64,000 nucleotides of DNA from Larkinella sp051857545. Its GTDB lineage: Bacteria > Bacteroidota > Bacteroidia > Cytophagales > Spirosomataceae. Position numbers and translations under genes: made by a program. Positions 44,546 to 52,668 of this stretch are shown here, one piece after another (position 1 is the first letter of the stretch; each line of letters opens with the position of its first letter). The DNA is taken from contig NZ_JBPZHB010000005.1 of NCBI RefSeq assembly GCF_051857545.1, positions 310,001 to 374,000 on the forward strand. The letters run 5' to 3'. The notes under the pieces are model-generated. The model was given only the letters and a program-made list of their open reading frames with translations. It was not told the DNA's origin and made no database searches.

Positions 44546-45583
44546 ATGCGCACGTACCTGATTGCAGCCGGGCTTCTGACCCTGTGGCTGACACTGGTCA
44601 GTTGGCAAACGGCTACGGTACCCGAAAAGCTATCGGACTACGGCTTTTTTTCCGGCGATCTTGCCCACCAGCGGCCGGCAGCCGGGGTGGTACCCTACGC
44701 GTTGAACACGCCTTTGTTCTCGGATTACGCCGAAAAACTCCGCTTCATCCAACTTCCCCCGGGTCAGTCGGTAACGTACACTGATACAGCGGTGCTCCAT
44801 TTTCCGGTCGGCACCACGCTGATCAAAACCTTTTACTATCCGCATGACTTCCGCGATCCGGCTAAAGGGCGTCGGTTGCTGGAAACGCGGTTGCTGGTTC
44901 ACCAGCCGGGCGGTTGGAAAGCGCTGGTCTATGTGTGGAACCCCGAGCAGACCGACGCCGTGCTGGAAGTGGCCGGCGATACCAAAACCGTTCAGTACGT
45001 GGATGCACAAGGAACCGCCCGTCAGCACGCATACGGGATTCCCAACCTGAACCAGTGCAAAGGGTGCCACAACCGCCAGGAAGTCCTGACTCCCATCGGT
45101 CCGTCGGTGCGGCAACTCAACGGTGATCTGGCGTACGCAGGGGCAGCAAAAAAAGAAAACCAACTGCTGCACTGGCACCGTACCGGGATGCTAACGGGCA
45201 TGCCCCCACTGGCCGACTGCCCCAAAACGCCCGTATGGAATCAACCGGAAACCGGTTCGCTCAACGACCGGGCGCGGGCCTGGCTCGACATCAACTGCGC
45301 CCATTGCCACAACCCGCAGGGACCGGCCATGACGTCGGGATTAAACCTGAGCGTTGGGGAAACCAACCCCACGGCATTGGGAATTTTGAAAACGCCGGTT
45401 GCCGCGGGGCGCGGGTCGGGTGGTCACGCCTTCGATATCGTACCGGGCAAACCCGCGGCATCGATTCTGATCTACCGCCTGTATTCGACTGACCCCGGCG
45501 ATCGGATGCCCGAACTGGGTCGAAAAACGGTGCATACCGAAAGTCTGGAACTGCTTCGGGCCTGGATCAAAGCGATGAAGTGA
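44546..45583 (+). CDS. SO2930-family diheme c-type cytochrome
   Basis: 345 residues with an N-terminal signal (AAGLLTLWLTLVSWQ). Family-wide blocks include LSDYGFFSGDLAHQRPAAGV near 29, TPLFSDYAEKLRFIQLPPGQ near 55 and FYYPHDFRDPAKGRRLLETR near 95. Two heme-binding CxxCH motifs are present: CKGCH near residue 170 and CAHCH near 254. A late Met in DRMPELGR near 325 could be a distal ligand. The protein is periplasmic. It is translationally coupled to the beta-helix protein upstream and convergent with a PQQ/heme c dehydrogenase, so the three may share an electron path. Confidence 0.9.
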   Translation: MRTYLIAAGLLTLWLTLVSWQTATVPEKLSDYGFFSGDLAHQRPAAGVVPYALNTPLFSDYAEKLRFIQLPPGQSVTYTDTAVLHFPVGTTLIKTFYYPHDFRDPAKGRRLLETRLLVHQPGGWKALVYVWNPEQTDAVLEVAGDTKTVQYVDAQGTARQHAYGIPNLNQCKGCHNRQEVLTPIGPSVRQLNGDLAYAGAAKKENQLLHWHRTGMLTGMPPLADCPKTPVWNQPETGSLNDRARAWLDINCAHCHNPQGPAMTSGLNLSVGETNPTALGILKTPVAAGRGSGGHAFDIVPGKPAASILIYRLYSTDPGDRMPELGRKTVHTESLELLRAWIKAMK

Positions 45584-45638
45584 CCAGTATAACTTTCTCA
45601 TCAAACGCCAGGCAACCGCTAACTGACGACGTCGTTGT

Positions 45639-47744
45639 TTACGGCAACGCAAACGCCACGTACCGATCCCCCGATTTCGTTCTGAGTTTGCCACCTCCGC
45701 AGGCAATCACCACGTATTGCTTGCCATTGACGGCGTAGGTACTCGGCGACGCATACCCGGCAGCGGGCAGTTTGGCACGCCAAAGTTCACGGCCCGTTTT
45801 TCGATCGAAAGCCCGAATCAGTTCGTCACGGGAAGAAGCGATAAAGAGCAAACCGCCCGCCGTAACCGCCGGGGCACCGTAGTTGTCGGTGCCCGTCGGG
45901 GGAATGCCCTTTGCCACCAGTTCGGGGTACTCGCCCAGCGGCACTTGCCAGCGGTGTTCGCCCGTATTCAGGTCGATCGCCGTCAGCGTACCCCAGGGTG
46001 GGCGGCTCACGGGATACCCGGCCCGGTCATACCAGCGGGTAAAACCGGTGTGGTGATAAGGCGCAGTGTTCAGGCCCGCGTTGCTGGCGACGGACGTTGT
46101 TTTGCCGAACAGAAAATCCACGATGGCCTTGCGCTCAACTTCCTTCAGGTGGGTGAAGGCCGGCATCATGCCCTGCCCTTTGGCCAGAACCTGGGCCACG
46201 GAGGTCTCGTTGCGTTTTTGGGAAATGCTGGTCAGGGCCGGATAGCTACCGTCGTGACTGCCTTCACGGTTTTGGCCATGGCAGGCGGCACAGTGGGTTT
46301 GGTAGAGTTGGCTACCAGTACGGTTAACGGTTCCGGCTGACACCGTACCGGTTTTGGTCGGAACCAGTGCCATGGTGACCGGAATTTGCTTGGCGGGAAC
46401 GTACATGATGCCGGCTTCGTCCACTGCGGCCCCGCCCCACTGTGCGCCACCGTCGGTGCCGGGGAAAAACACGGTCCGGTTGGGACTCAGCGGCAGCGGA
46501 ATAAACTCCTTCCCCGATTGCCAGCGCCGGAGCTGGGCCAGCACCGTGTCGCGGTCGGTGACAAAGTCATTGATGTCGCTTTCCGAAAACGATTGCCGGG
46601 TAAAGGGGGCGGGTTTGAGGGGAATCGGCTGGGTGGGCCAGGCTTTTTCCCCCGGAACGGTAGAAGCAGGCATGGGTCGTTCTTCAATCGGGAACAGCGG
46701 TTTTCCCGTGACCCGGTCGAAGACAAACAGAAACCCCTGTTTGGATAAAACCGAAACCGCATCCACCTTTTTGCCTTCATGAACGACGGTGAACAGATTG
46801 GGCGGAGCCGGAATATCACGGTCCCAGATGTCGTGGTGGATCGTCTGAAAATGCCAGCGTCGCTTGCCCGTGGCCGCGTCGAGGGCGACAAGGCTATTGC
46901 CAAACAGGTTCTGGCCGGGCCGGGTACTGCCGTATAAATCGAAGGCCGCCGTTCCCGTGGGTACATAGACGATGCCGCGCTGGCGGTCGATGGCCATGCC
47001 CATCCAGTTGTTGGCACCACCAAAGTTGAGATGGCCGTCTTTCGGCCAGGTGTCGGCCCCGTACTCGCCGGGGTGTGGAATGGTGTGGAACGTCCAGACA
47101 AGCCGCCCCGTGTGCAGGTCGTAGGCGCGCACATCACCGGGCAGGGCCGGGGCGATCTCCGACACCCGGTGTCCCATGATGAGCAGGTTTTTATAGATCA
47201 CGCCCGGCGTATTGCTCACCACGTACTCGTCGGCGCCGGGGCGGTCAAGCCCTTCTTTCAAGCTGATTTTTCCGCCTTTCCCAAAACTGGCCACCGGTTT
47301 TCCCGTTCGGGCGTCGAGGGCGTAGAGCAACGAGCCGTAGGCGAAGAAAATCCGGGCCTCCCGCCCATCGGTCCAGTAGGTCACTCCCCGGCTATTCATG
47401 GCGAAAGTATCGTCGGTGAAGGCGGTTTTCCAAATCTCCCTGCCCGTGGCCGCATCGAGCGCAAAGGCCTGCGACCCGGCCGAAACACCGTACAGCACCC
47501 CGCCGACGATGAGCGGATTGCACTGGATCTGGGTATTGTTTTTGAGCGTATCGACTCCGCCCGACGCATATTCCCAGGCGACCTTCAAGCCCCCGACGTT
47601 GCCGGGATGTAGCTGCGTGAGGGGCGAAAAATGGTTACGATCGGGCCCGCCATTGTATTCGGGCCAGTCAGTGGTGGCGGTTTTTTCGGTCAGGCTGAGC
47701 AGACCAGCCATCAGGAGTAAGGCGGGGTAGGTGAAACGTTTCAT
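45639..47744 (-). CDS. PQQ-dependent dehydrogenase with C-terminal-side heme c (quinohemoprotein type)
   Basis: 701 residues. Signal peptide MKRFTYPALLLMAGLLSLT. The quinoprotein eight-bladed propeller starts with WPEYNGGPDRNHFSPLTQL near 27 and has the tryptophan-docking repeats, e.g. AFALDAATGREIWKTAF near 83 and VALDAATGKRRWHFQTIHHD near 280, where HHDIWDRDIPAPP supplies the typical active-site segment. Inserted between later blades is a cytochrome c domain with CAACHGQNREGSHDG near 480. The final blades run GTLTAIDLNTGEHRWQVPLG to YVVIACGGGKLRTKSGDRYV. Family members oxidise sugars or alcohols in the periplasm and pass electrons to cytochromes. Convergent with the diheme cytochrome gene (55 bases apart). 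Confidence 0.92.
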   Translation of the reverse strand: MKRFTYPALLLMAGLLSLTEKTATTDWPEYNGGPDRNHFSPLTQLHPGNVGGLKVAWEYASGGVDTLKNNTQIQCNPLIVGGVLYGVSAGSQAFALDAATGREIWKTAFTDDTFAMNSRGVTYWTDGREARIFFAYGSLLYALDARTGKPVASFGKGGKISLKEGLDRPGADEYVVSNTPGVIYKNLLIMGHRVSEIAPALPGDVRAYDLHTGRLVWTFHTIPHPGEYGADTWPKDGHLNFGGANNWMGMAIDRQRGIVYVPTGTAAFDLYGSTRPGQNLFGNSLVALDAATGKRRWHFQTIHHDIWDRDIPAPPNLFTVVHEGKKVDAVSVLSKQGFLFVFDRVTGKPLFPIEERPMPASTVPGEKAWPTQPIPLKPAPFTRQSFSESDINDFVTDRDTVLAQLRRWQSGKEFIPLPLSPNRTVFFPGTDGGAQWGGAAVDEAGIMYVPAKQIPVTMALVPTKTGTVSAGTVNRTGSQLYQTHCAACHGQNREGSHDGSYPALTSISQKRNETSVAQVLAKGQGMMPAFTHLKEVERKAIVDFLFGKTTSVASNAGLNTAPYHHTGFTRWYDRAGYPVSRPPWGTLTAIDLNTGEHRWQVPLGEYPELVAKGIPPTGTDNYGAPAVTAGGLLFIASSRDELIRAFDRKTGRELWRAKLPAAGYASPSTYAVNGKQYVVIACGGGKLRTKSGDRYVAFALP

Positions 47745-47930
47745 GGGCAGGGTTCAAGGAAGAACAAATAAACACAAAAGGACCGAAAATTGCGGTAACC
47801 GTCCGGCTTATGTGGCTCAGGGTCACCAAAATTCTGTATTTGTCCACGAGACCCCATGGTCTGGATAAGGCAAGTTTGCAACTATTAGCACAAGCCGCTT
47901 ACGGCTACTGTGGCAAACAAGAATGTAAGA

Positions 47931-48863
47931 TCATTTTTCGTAGAATTGTGTTAGCTGGTCCAACCGCTGTTTAACAAGCGCGTTCTTCATGGGCTCGAAT
48001 CGGGCCAGCTCAACGCCGTCTCTGGTAACGACCACATAAAACGGTTGATGCAATCTGGTGGTGAGGTGATAGATGGTTGCCAGTTCAGCGATGTCCTCAG
48101 ACCAGGCCGCCATCGCATACAACGAAGCATAAGGCGTCTGCGCGAGCTTTCGGAAAACTTCCGGTGCCAGGCTGATCGGCACGGCTTTGCCGCTTCGGAA
48201 ACGGGTTTGTTCCAGCAGCGAATCGATGTAGGGATCGACGGGCACGTTCATCGTGCGCCAAATACCTTTGGTGAACGCTGTCGGTTCAACAACGGACTGT
48301 TTTTCGGGCGCGTGCGGGGTGACCCCCATCACCACGTCGACGATGTGGGTAGCCTCGTGCAGCAGCACGTAAATGATGGCATCCAGCTTACCGCCTTCGA
48401 TGCGTAGTTTGTAGGCAGCATCATCTGCCGGTTTGAAGCAGGTATTTTCTTTCCACGATGCCCATTCTGAAATGGTCTCGTCCAGTAAACCCGCCCGAAA
48501 GGTAATGTTGAACAGCTTCGGCACGCCAGCGGAATCAACCGGAGATGTCAATGCCGTGTTCGGCATGTTATCCATAAAGCTGATGCTGTGCAGATGCTGT
48601 TTCAAAATCCGCTGATGCAACGGTGGCAACAGCGCGAACGCATTCTTCACCTTGTCTTTCTGGGCAGGCGTCAGGCCATGATCGACGGGCTTCATGCCGG
48701 CTTCGCGAAACATCTTGAAAACACTTTCAGGTGCAATTCGTATTCGCTGAGACGGGTCATTTCTGTAGGTGACGTCCGACTTTTGCGCTTTGGTAAATGC
48801 GGTGAAAAACAGCATGACCAATGCCGACATTACCCATCTCAATCCCGATTTTTCGATTATCAT
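47931..48863 (-). CDS. secreted protein with HEATH (HExxH-type) motif, unknown function
   Basis: 310 residues with a signal peptide ending FTKAQ (about 27). The only catalytic-looking motif is LLHEATHIVDVVMG near residue 168, an HExxH pattern as in zinc metallopeptidases, followed later by EDIAELATIYHLTTRLHQP near 257 with a Glu that could be a third ligand. Other blocks: LPPLHQRILKQHLHSISFMDN near 75 and WKENTCFKPADDAAYKL. I do not recognise the family. A TACTTTTG promoter-like box lies at 48903-48910 on the minus strand, 40 bases before the start, but the nearest TTG is only 15 bases further out. The gene stands alone. Confidence 0.75.
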   Translation of the reverse strand: MIIEKSGLRWVMSALVMLFFTAFTKAQKSDVTYRNDPSQRIRIAPESVFKMFREAGMKPVDHGLTPAQKDKVKNAFALLPPLHQRILKQHLHSISFMDNMPNTALTSPVDSAGVPKLFNITFRAGLLDETISEWASWKENTCFKPADDAAYKLRIEGGKLDAIIYVLLHEATHIVDVVMGVTPHAPEKQSVVEPTAFTKGIWRTMNVPVDPYIDSLLEQTRFRSGKAVPISLAPEVFRKLAQTPYASLYAMAAWSEDIAELATIYHLTTRLHQPFYVVVTRDGVELARFEPMKNALVKQRLDQLTQFYEK

Positions 48864-48955
48864 TGGTAGAATACTTTTAAGGTTTCGCAGGAGGTTCCGT
48901 CACAAAAGTATGCGTTTTCTCGCAGCAAAGCCGGCGAAAGGAAGGTTTTGAAAGC

Positions 48956-49279
48956 TTACCCCTTAATCCTCAAAGAGCGGATGAATGAACCAGCAAGGTC
49001 AAGGTGATAGTGCATCACGGCAGGACTTCCATCAAAGGTGCCCGTAACTTCTACGGTGAGATCGGCCACGGTGCCGGTTTGATTGTAATCGAGCGGTTGT
49101 AACTGCATTTGATACTTCTGCGTTGCCTGCTGTATCCACTGTTTAATTTCGGTTCGGCCCACATAAGACGACCCCTCATCGGAAACGGTGGCTTCTTCGG
49201 TGAAGTGCGCAGCAAATGCCGCGCTGTCCAAATCGTTTTGTGCCTTGATAAGGCTTTCAATAGTGCCGGGAAGTTTCAT
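48956..49279 (-). CDS. SnoaL/NTF2-like small protein
   Basis: 107 residues, cytoplasmic. The NTF2-like fold is shown by IESLIKAQNDLDSAAFAAHF near 8, TVSDEGSSYVGRTEIKQWI near 31 and VTGTFDGSPAVMHYHLDLAG near 75. Proteins of this type are small cyclases, isomerases or binding domains often found with short-chain dehydrogenases. It follows the truncated SDR gene by 21 bases on the same strand and should be co-transcribed from the promoter at 49566-49596, under the HxlR regulator. Confidence 0.85.
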   Translation of the reverse strand: MKLPGTIESLIKAQNDLDSAAFAAHFTEEATVSDEGSSYVGRTEIKQWIQQATQKYQMQLQPLDYNQTGTVADLTVEVTGTFDGSPAVMHYHLDLAGSFIRSLRIKG

Positions 49280-49300
49280 AAAATTTTAGGCTTGTGTTGA

Positions 49301-49543
49301 TTAAGCGAGTTTCGTTTCAAGAACGGTTTGATAAACGACTTTCTGCGTCCCTGCGGACTTACTTAGATCTGCCGCGATAAAAAAGGTGCCGTTGTTTTCA
49401 ATTTCCGGTTTGTTTCTTGCCGTAATGATCACCGTTGCACCCGCTTTCATCAGGCGATCGGCAATCGCTTTACCGGTGCCTTTGCTGCCGCCGGTTACCA
49501 GCGCAATTTTGCCCGCCAGTTCATTTTCAAAAGTAAAGTCCAT
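49301..49543 (-). pseudogene. short-chain dehydrogenase/reductase (SDR), N-terminal fragment
   Basis: 80 residues. The start NELAGKIALVTGGSKGTGKA is the SDR nucleotide-binding motif (TGxxxGxG), followed by ATVIITARNKPE and FFIAADLSKSAGTQKVV, the acidic Asp-Leu segment of the Rossmann fold. A complete SDR has about 250 residues with a Tyr-x-x-x-Lys active site; the frame ends after VLETKLA and none of this follows. The missing part is not found elsewhere nearby, so an internal deletion fused the first third to a few residues before the stop. The gene cannot encode an active enzyme, though its promoter and downstream SnoaL gene look intact. Confidence 0.8.
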
Positions 49544-49565
49544 TGACCTGCTGATTTGTTTAGGG

Positions 49566-49596
49566 CAAATTTCGGGCGTAGGACACGGGCTGACAA
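49566..49596 (-). promoter_or_regulatory. predicted promoter of the SDR fragment/SnoaL unit
   Basis: On the minus strand a GAAATTTG box (49566-49573), one base off the Bacteroidota -7 consensus TAnnTTTG, lies 20 bases after a TTG at 49594-49596, the normal -33 spacing. Transcription would start about 15 bases before the SDR start codon. The palindrome at 49616 is about 20 bases further upstream. Confidence 0.4.
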
Positions 49597-49615
49597 GTAC
49601 GGATTTACGATTCAG

Positions 49616-49637
49616 ATAGGGATAAATTTATCCCTAT
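49616..49637. promoter_or_regulatory. perfect 22-bp palindrome, probable HxlR operator
   Basis: Half-site ATAGGGATAAA followed directly by its exact complement. It lies in the divergent gap between the HxlR gene and the SDR/SnoaL unit and its right end touches the TTG of the HxlR promoter. A dimeric winged-helix regulator bound here would cover that promoter and could act on the opposite one. Confidence 0.65.
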
Positions 49638-49667
49638 TGAACCGCCCAATGCCTATGATTACCTTTG
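49637..49667 (+). promoter_or_regulatory. predicted Bacteroidota-type promoter of the HxlR gene (near-leaderless)
   Basis: TTG at 49637-49639, then 20 bases, then TACCTTTG at 49660-49667, an exact match to TAnnTTTG with ideal spacing. The ATG of the gene is at 49672, only 4 bases after the box, so the transcript would begin at or within a base or two of the start codon. Confidence 0.65.
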
Positions 49668-49671
49668 CAGG

Positions 49672-50112
49672 ATGTACGAAAGAAAGACATTGCCCGACCT
49701 GAACTGCGGGCTCGACCTGACCGGCGAAGTACTTTACGGGAAATGGAAGATGCGGCTTTTGTGGTTTATCAACGAAGGATTTAAACGTCCCAGCGAGTTG
49801 CAGCGAAAAATTCCGGGGGCGTCCCGGCGCGTGCTGAATGTGCAGTTGAAGGAGTTGGAAGGTCACGAGCTGGTGGGAAAGGTGATTTATCCGGTTGTCC
49901 CCCCCAAAGTGGAATATTATCTGACCGATTTTGGTCAATCCCTGATTCCGGTCATCGGCGCAATCGGGCAGTGGGGTGATGCGCATGACCAGCGTTTGCG
50001 GACGCTCATTCTGAAAGAAGTTTCAAACACGGGTTCTACAAATGGGGAAAAGATCGTTGAACAGGACGGCCATTTCACAGACAATCCAGATAGAGCAACC
50101 ACAGGCAGATAG
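49672..50112 (+). CDS. HxlR family winged-helix transcriptional regulator
   Basis: 146 residues. The HxlR domain covers about 10-110: CGLDLTGEVLYGKWKMRLLW near 13, RPSELQRKIPGASRRVLNVQ near 40 as the recognition helix, and ELVGKVIYPVVPPKVEYYLT near 67 as the wing, ending LIPVIGAIGQWGD. A single Cys sits at residue 12, near the position of the redox Cys in some HxlR sensors of electrophiles. The last 30 residues are polar tail. It is divergent from the SDR/SnoaL unit with an operator-like palindrome between, so it most likely represses that unit and itself. Confidence 0.92.
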   Translation: MYERKTLPDLNCGLDLTGEVLYGKWKMRLLWFINEGFKRPSELQRKIPGASRRVLNVQLKELEGHELVGKVIYPVVPPKVEYYLTDFGQSLIPVIGAIGQWGDAHDQRLRTLILKEVSNTGSTNGEKIVEQDGHFTDNPDRATTGR

Positions 50113-50114
50113 TC

Positions 50115-50255
50115 GTGACGATCCGTCATGCCGATGGAAAACAGCCCCTAACGATTAACCAGCGGGCCAAGGGCGGGCAGTGGATACTTCTGAGGAAATT
50201 CCGGTTTGAGAAAGGCTACAAAGAGTCAATTTGCGGTTTGCCGGGGTATACCTGA
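50115..50255 (+). pseudogene. C-terminal fragment of a golvesin-like/xanthan lyase-type domain
   Basis: 47 codons directly after the HxlR stop: VTIRHADGKQPLTINQRAKG, then GQWILLRKFRFEKGY. This resembles the last strands of the golvesin C-terminal beta-sandwich, where a VxIxHxDG block, an INQ block and a W-LG-F-F-G block follow each other. No upstream part exists, because the HxlR gene occupies the preceding bases. It is a short remnant of a large secreted protein. Similarity is judged by eye and is modest. Confidence 0.4.
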
Positions 50256-50571
50256 TGAAAGATGAGAGATGAAAGTAAACTTATTCACTTGCCAATAAAT
50301 ACCTAAAAATCAAAGGTTTTCACTTGTCCCTACGAGTACCCCAAATCCTCTCTCAAAACCCAAAAAAAAGCCCGCAATCTGCGGGCTCCTGCCATTTTCC
50401 ACTTCCAACAACGTTCTCACTGCCAGACAAACCTCCCGGTATTTTTCAGGGTACACCTCAGATTATCCGGAATACAATTCTACCAAGCTCCTTTCGCGCA
50501 TTCTGACAGCTTTTTAACAGACATTCTGTTCATTCGGATGGTTTGCCGGAAAGCCAGCAACGCCCCGGTCA
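50256..50571. other. intergenic stretch with one terminator
   Basis: 316 bases with no supported gene. It holds the terminator at 50362-50387 and nothing else that I can identify. Confidence 0.6.
50362..50387 (-). terminator. intrinsic terminator of the Gfo/Idh to TIM-barrel operon
   Basis: Stem AGCCCGC/GCGGGCT (50369-50375 and 50381-50387) with a 5-base loop; on the minus strand it is followed by a run of T (the A tract at 50362-50368 of the plus strand). It lies about 185 bases after the last gene of the minus-strand operon. Confidence 0.8.
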
Positions 50572-51429
50572 TCAGCGGGCGAGCGATTTGAATTTTCGGG
50601 TCAGTTCCGTCAGGGATTCTTCCACGCCCATCCGCTCCAGCGACGAAGCGCCCACAAAACCCTGCACATTCGTCCGCTCCAGCACCAGACGAACATCGTC
50701 CGGGGTGTTGATGGGGCCACCATGCGCCAGGAAAAAGATGTCAGAACGGACTTCTTTTGCGGCATCGATGATTTGCTGCGTCCGCTCCACGGCTTCATCC
50801 ATGGAACAACTGGCATCCGTCACCCCGATGGAGCCGCCAACGGTGGTGCCAACGTGGGCGATAATCGCATCGGCACCCGCTTCGGCCATATGCCGGGCAT
50901 CGTCGGGGGTGGCGACATAGACGATGGAAAACAAGTCCATTTTGCTCGCCAGCCGCACCATCTCGACTTCTTTCTGAAACCCCATCCCGGTTTCTTCCAG
51001 CACCCGCCGGAAGTGGCCGTCTACAATGCAGTGGGTCGGAAAATTGTTGATGCCGGAAAAGCCCATGTCCTTCACTTTCAGCAGGTGGTGCCACATCCGT
51101 CGGCGGGGGTCGGAGCCGTGCACCCCGCAAATCACCGGAATTTCTTCGACCACGGGCAAAACTTCAAACTCACCGATTTCCATAGCCACGGCGTTGGCAT
51201 CGCCGTAGGCCATCAAACCGGCCGTAGAACCGTGCCCCGCCATGCGAAACCGCCCGGAATTGTAAATGATAATCAGATCGGCACCCCCTTTCTCGATGAA
51301 TTTGGCACTGATACCCGTTCCGGCACCCGCGGCAATAATGGCTTTCTGGCTGTCCAGCGTAGCCTGCAAACGCGCTCTGACTTCAGCTCTCGTATAGGGG
51401 TTTCCTTTTCCCGTCCATTGGTTCGGCAT
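50572..51429 (-). CDS. TIM-barrel protein of the PEP hydrolase-like family (Tm-1 partner)
   Basis: 285 residues, cytoplasmic. Blocks include KAIIAAGAGTGISAKFIEKG near 28, GADLIIIYNSGRFRMAGHGS near 48, PVICGVHGSDPRRRMWHHLL near 97, GFSGINNFPTHCIVDGHFR near 122 and DIFFLAHGGPINTPDD near 232, all features of the phosphoenolpyruvate hydrolase-like TIM-barrel family. In plants and fungi this domain is the C-terminal half of Tm-1-like proteins; here it is a separate gene 15 bases after the Tm-1-like N-terminal half. The reaction is unknown. It is the last gene of a four-gene operon. Confidence 0.88.
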   Translation of the reverse strand: MPNQWTGKGNPYTRAEVRARLQATLDSQKAIIAAGAGTGISAKFIEKGGADLIIIYNSGRFRMAGHGSTAGLMAYGDANAVAMEIGEFEVLPVVEEIPVICGVHGSDPRRRMWHHLLKVKDMGFSGINNFPTHCIVDGHFRRVLEETGMGFQKEVEMVRLASKMDLFSIVYVATPDDARHMAEAGADAIIAHVGTTVGGSIGVTDASCSMDEAVERTQQIIDAAKEVRSDIFFLAHGGPINTPDDVRLVLERTNVQGFVGASSLERMGVEESLTELTRKFKSLAR

Positions 51430-51444
51430 ACGATATATCTTGGT

Positions 51445-52662
51445 TTATTTTGGTTGTACTAATTCCAGTAAATGGGCGACCAGCACGTCGGCAAACGCCG
51501 GGTCGTTGATGTGCGCGGGCGACTCGATTAATCGCACCGCTTCGGATACATTCGTTTTGATAGCCGAAAACAGGACACGGTTTACCTCGGGTTGATAAAA
51601 AACGTGTCCGGGCGCATCGATCTGCGAAATGCCGTTCAGCGGCAAAACCACCGTGACGCCCGCCTTCGACTGATTCACTTTCCGGGCCAACAACCGGCCC
51701 AGTTGCTCGTTTTCGGCGGCATCGGTTCGCAGCAGCGTTACATTCGGAGCCCAACTATAGAGTTGGCGGTGCCGGTAATGCGCCGGAACCGTGTCCGGCT
51801 GGCTGAAATTAACCATATCCAGGCAGCCCGGTGCCACCACCTGGGGCAGGTTCATCCGGGCAGCCGCCGTTAGACGGTCCGGCCCGGCACTGCACATTCC
51901 TCCACATAAGTCATCGGCCAGTTCGGTGGTCGTTACGTCCAGAACAGCATCAAAATGACCTTCCTCGATCAGACTTTCCATGGTGCGCCCTCCCGTGCCG
52001 TTGGCGTGAAAAGCGACCACTTCATACCCGCGTTTTTCCAGCCGTTCGGTGCAGTAATTCACGCAGTCCGTGGTGTTTCCAAACATGCTGATGGCAATGC
52101 GGCCCACCGGTTTGTGGCGTAGGGCCGGAACCACCGCCCCCATCGCACAAATGGCCGCTGCGGCCTGTTCGATGAGCGGGGATAACATGCCATTCAGACC
52201 GGCCACGTCGACGACCGATGCCATTAGCGTGATGTCTTTCGTACCAACTTGCCGGGTCAAATCCTTGGCGGCCATGGTCGACAGGCAGAGTTTGGGAACG
52301 CCGAACGGAATGGGCTGCATGGCCGAGAGCGACACGAATGTGCCGCCACCACCGCCCATACCGATGGCCCCTTTCACCCATCCCAACTGAACCAGCCGCG
52401 CCACGATGGTGGCCGCTCCCAGCCCCATGACCTCGATGGCCCGACCCCGGTCCCGGCTCGTTCGCAGATCCGCCAATGACTGGTTTGCGGCTTCGGCAAC
52501 GGCTTCGGAATCGTAATCAATCGGGAAATCGACGGCGGTTTCCATGACGCCGGAGTTGATGGTAATGACGGATTCACCCCGCGCCAGAATGCAAGTCCGC
52601 AAAAAGGCAAAGGCCGGGCCTTTCGTGTCAAAACACCCAATAACGACGATAGATGGTTGCAT
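51445..52662 (-). CDS. Tm-1-like ATP-binding domain protein (UPF0261)
   Basis: 405 residues, cytoplasmic. VVIGCFDTKGPAFAFLRTCI near residue 6 is the family start (DTK motif), followed by AIGMGGGGGTFVSLSAMQPI near 101 with a glycine-rich ATP loop, VVAFHANGTGGRTMESLIEE near 214, VLDVTTTELADDLCGGMCSA near 237 and VLPLNGISQIDAPGHVFYQP near 336. This is the bacterial counterpart of the N-terminal half of tomato Tm-1, which binds viral replicase; the native role is unknown. It lies 6 bases after the isomerase-like gene and 15 before the TIM-barrel gene, so the pair surely acts together. Confidence 0.92.
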   Translation of the reverse strand: MQPSIVVIGCFDTKGPAFAFLRTCILARGESVITINSGVMETAVDFPIDYDSEAVAEAANQSLADLRTSRDRGRAIEVMGLGAATIVARLVQLGWVKGAIGMGGGGGTFVSLSAMQPIPFGVPKLCLSTMAAKDLTRQVGTKDITLMASVVDVAGLNGMLSPLIEQAAAAICAMGAVVPALRHKPVGRIAISMFGNTTDCVNYCTERLEKRGYEVVAFHANGTGGRTMESLIEEGHFDAVLDVTTTELADDLCGGMCSAGPDRLTAAARMNLPQVVAPGCLDMVNFSQPDTVPAHYRHRQLYSWAPNVTLLRTDAAENEQLGRLLARKVNQSKAGVTVVLPLNGISQIDAPGHVFYQPEVNRVLFSAIKTNVSEAVRLIESPAHINDPAFADVLVAHLLELVQPK

Positions 52663-52668
52663 ACATCC

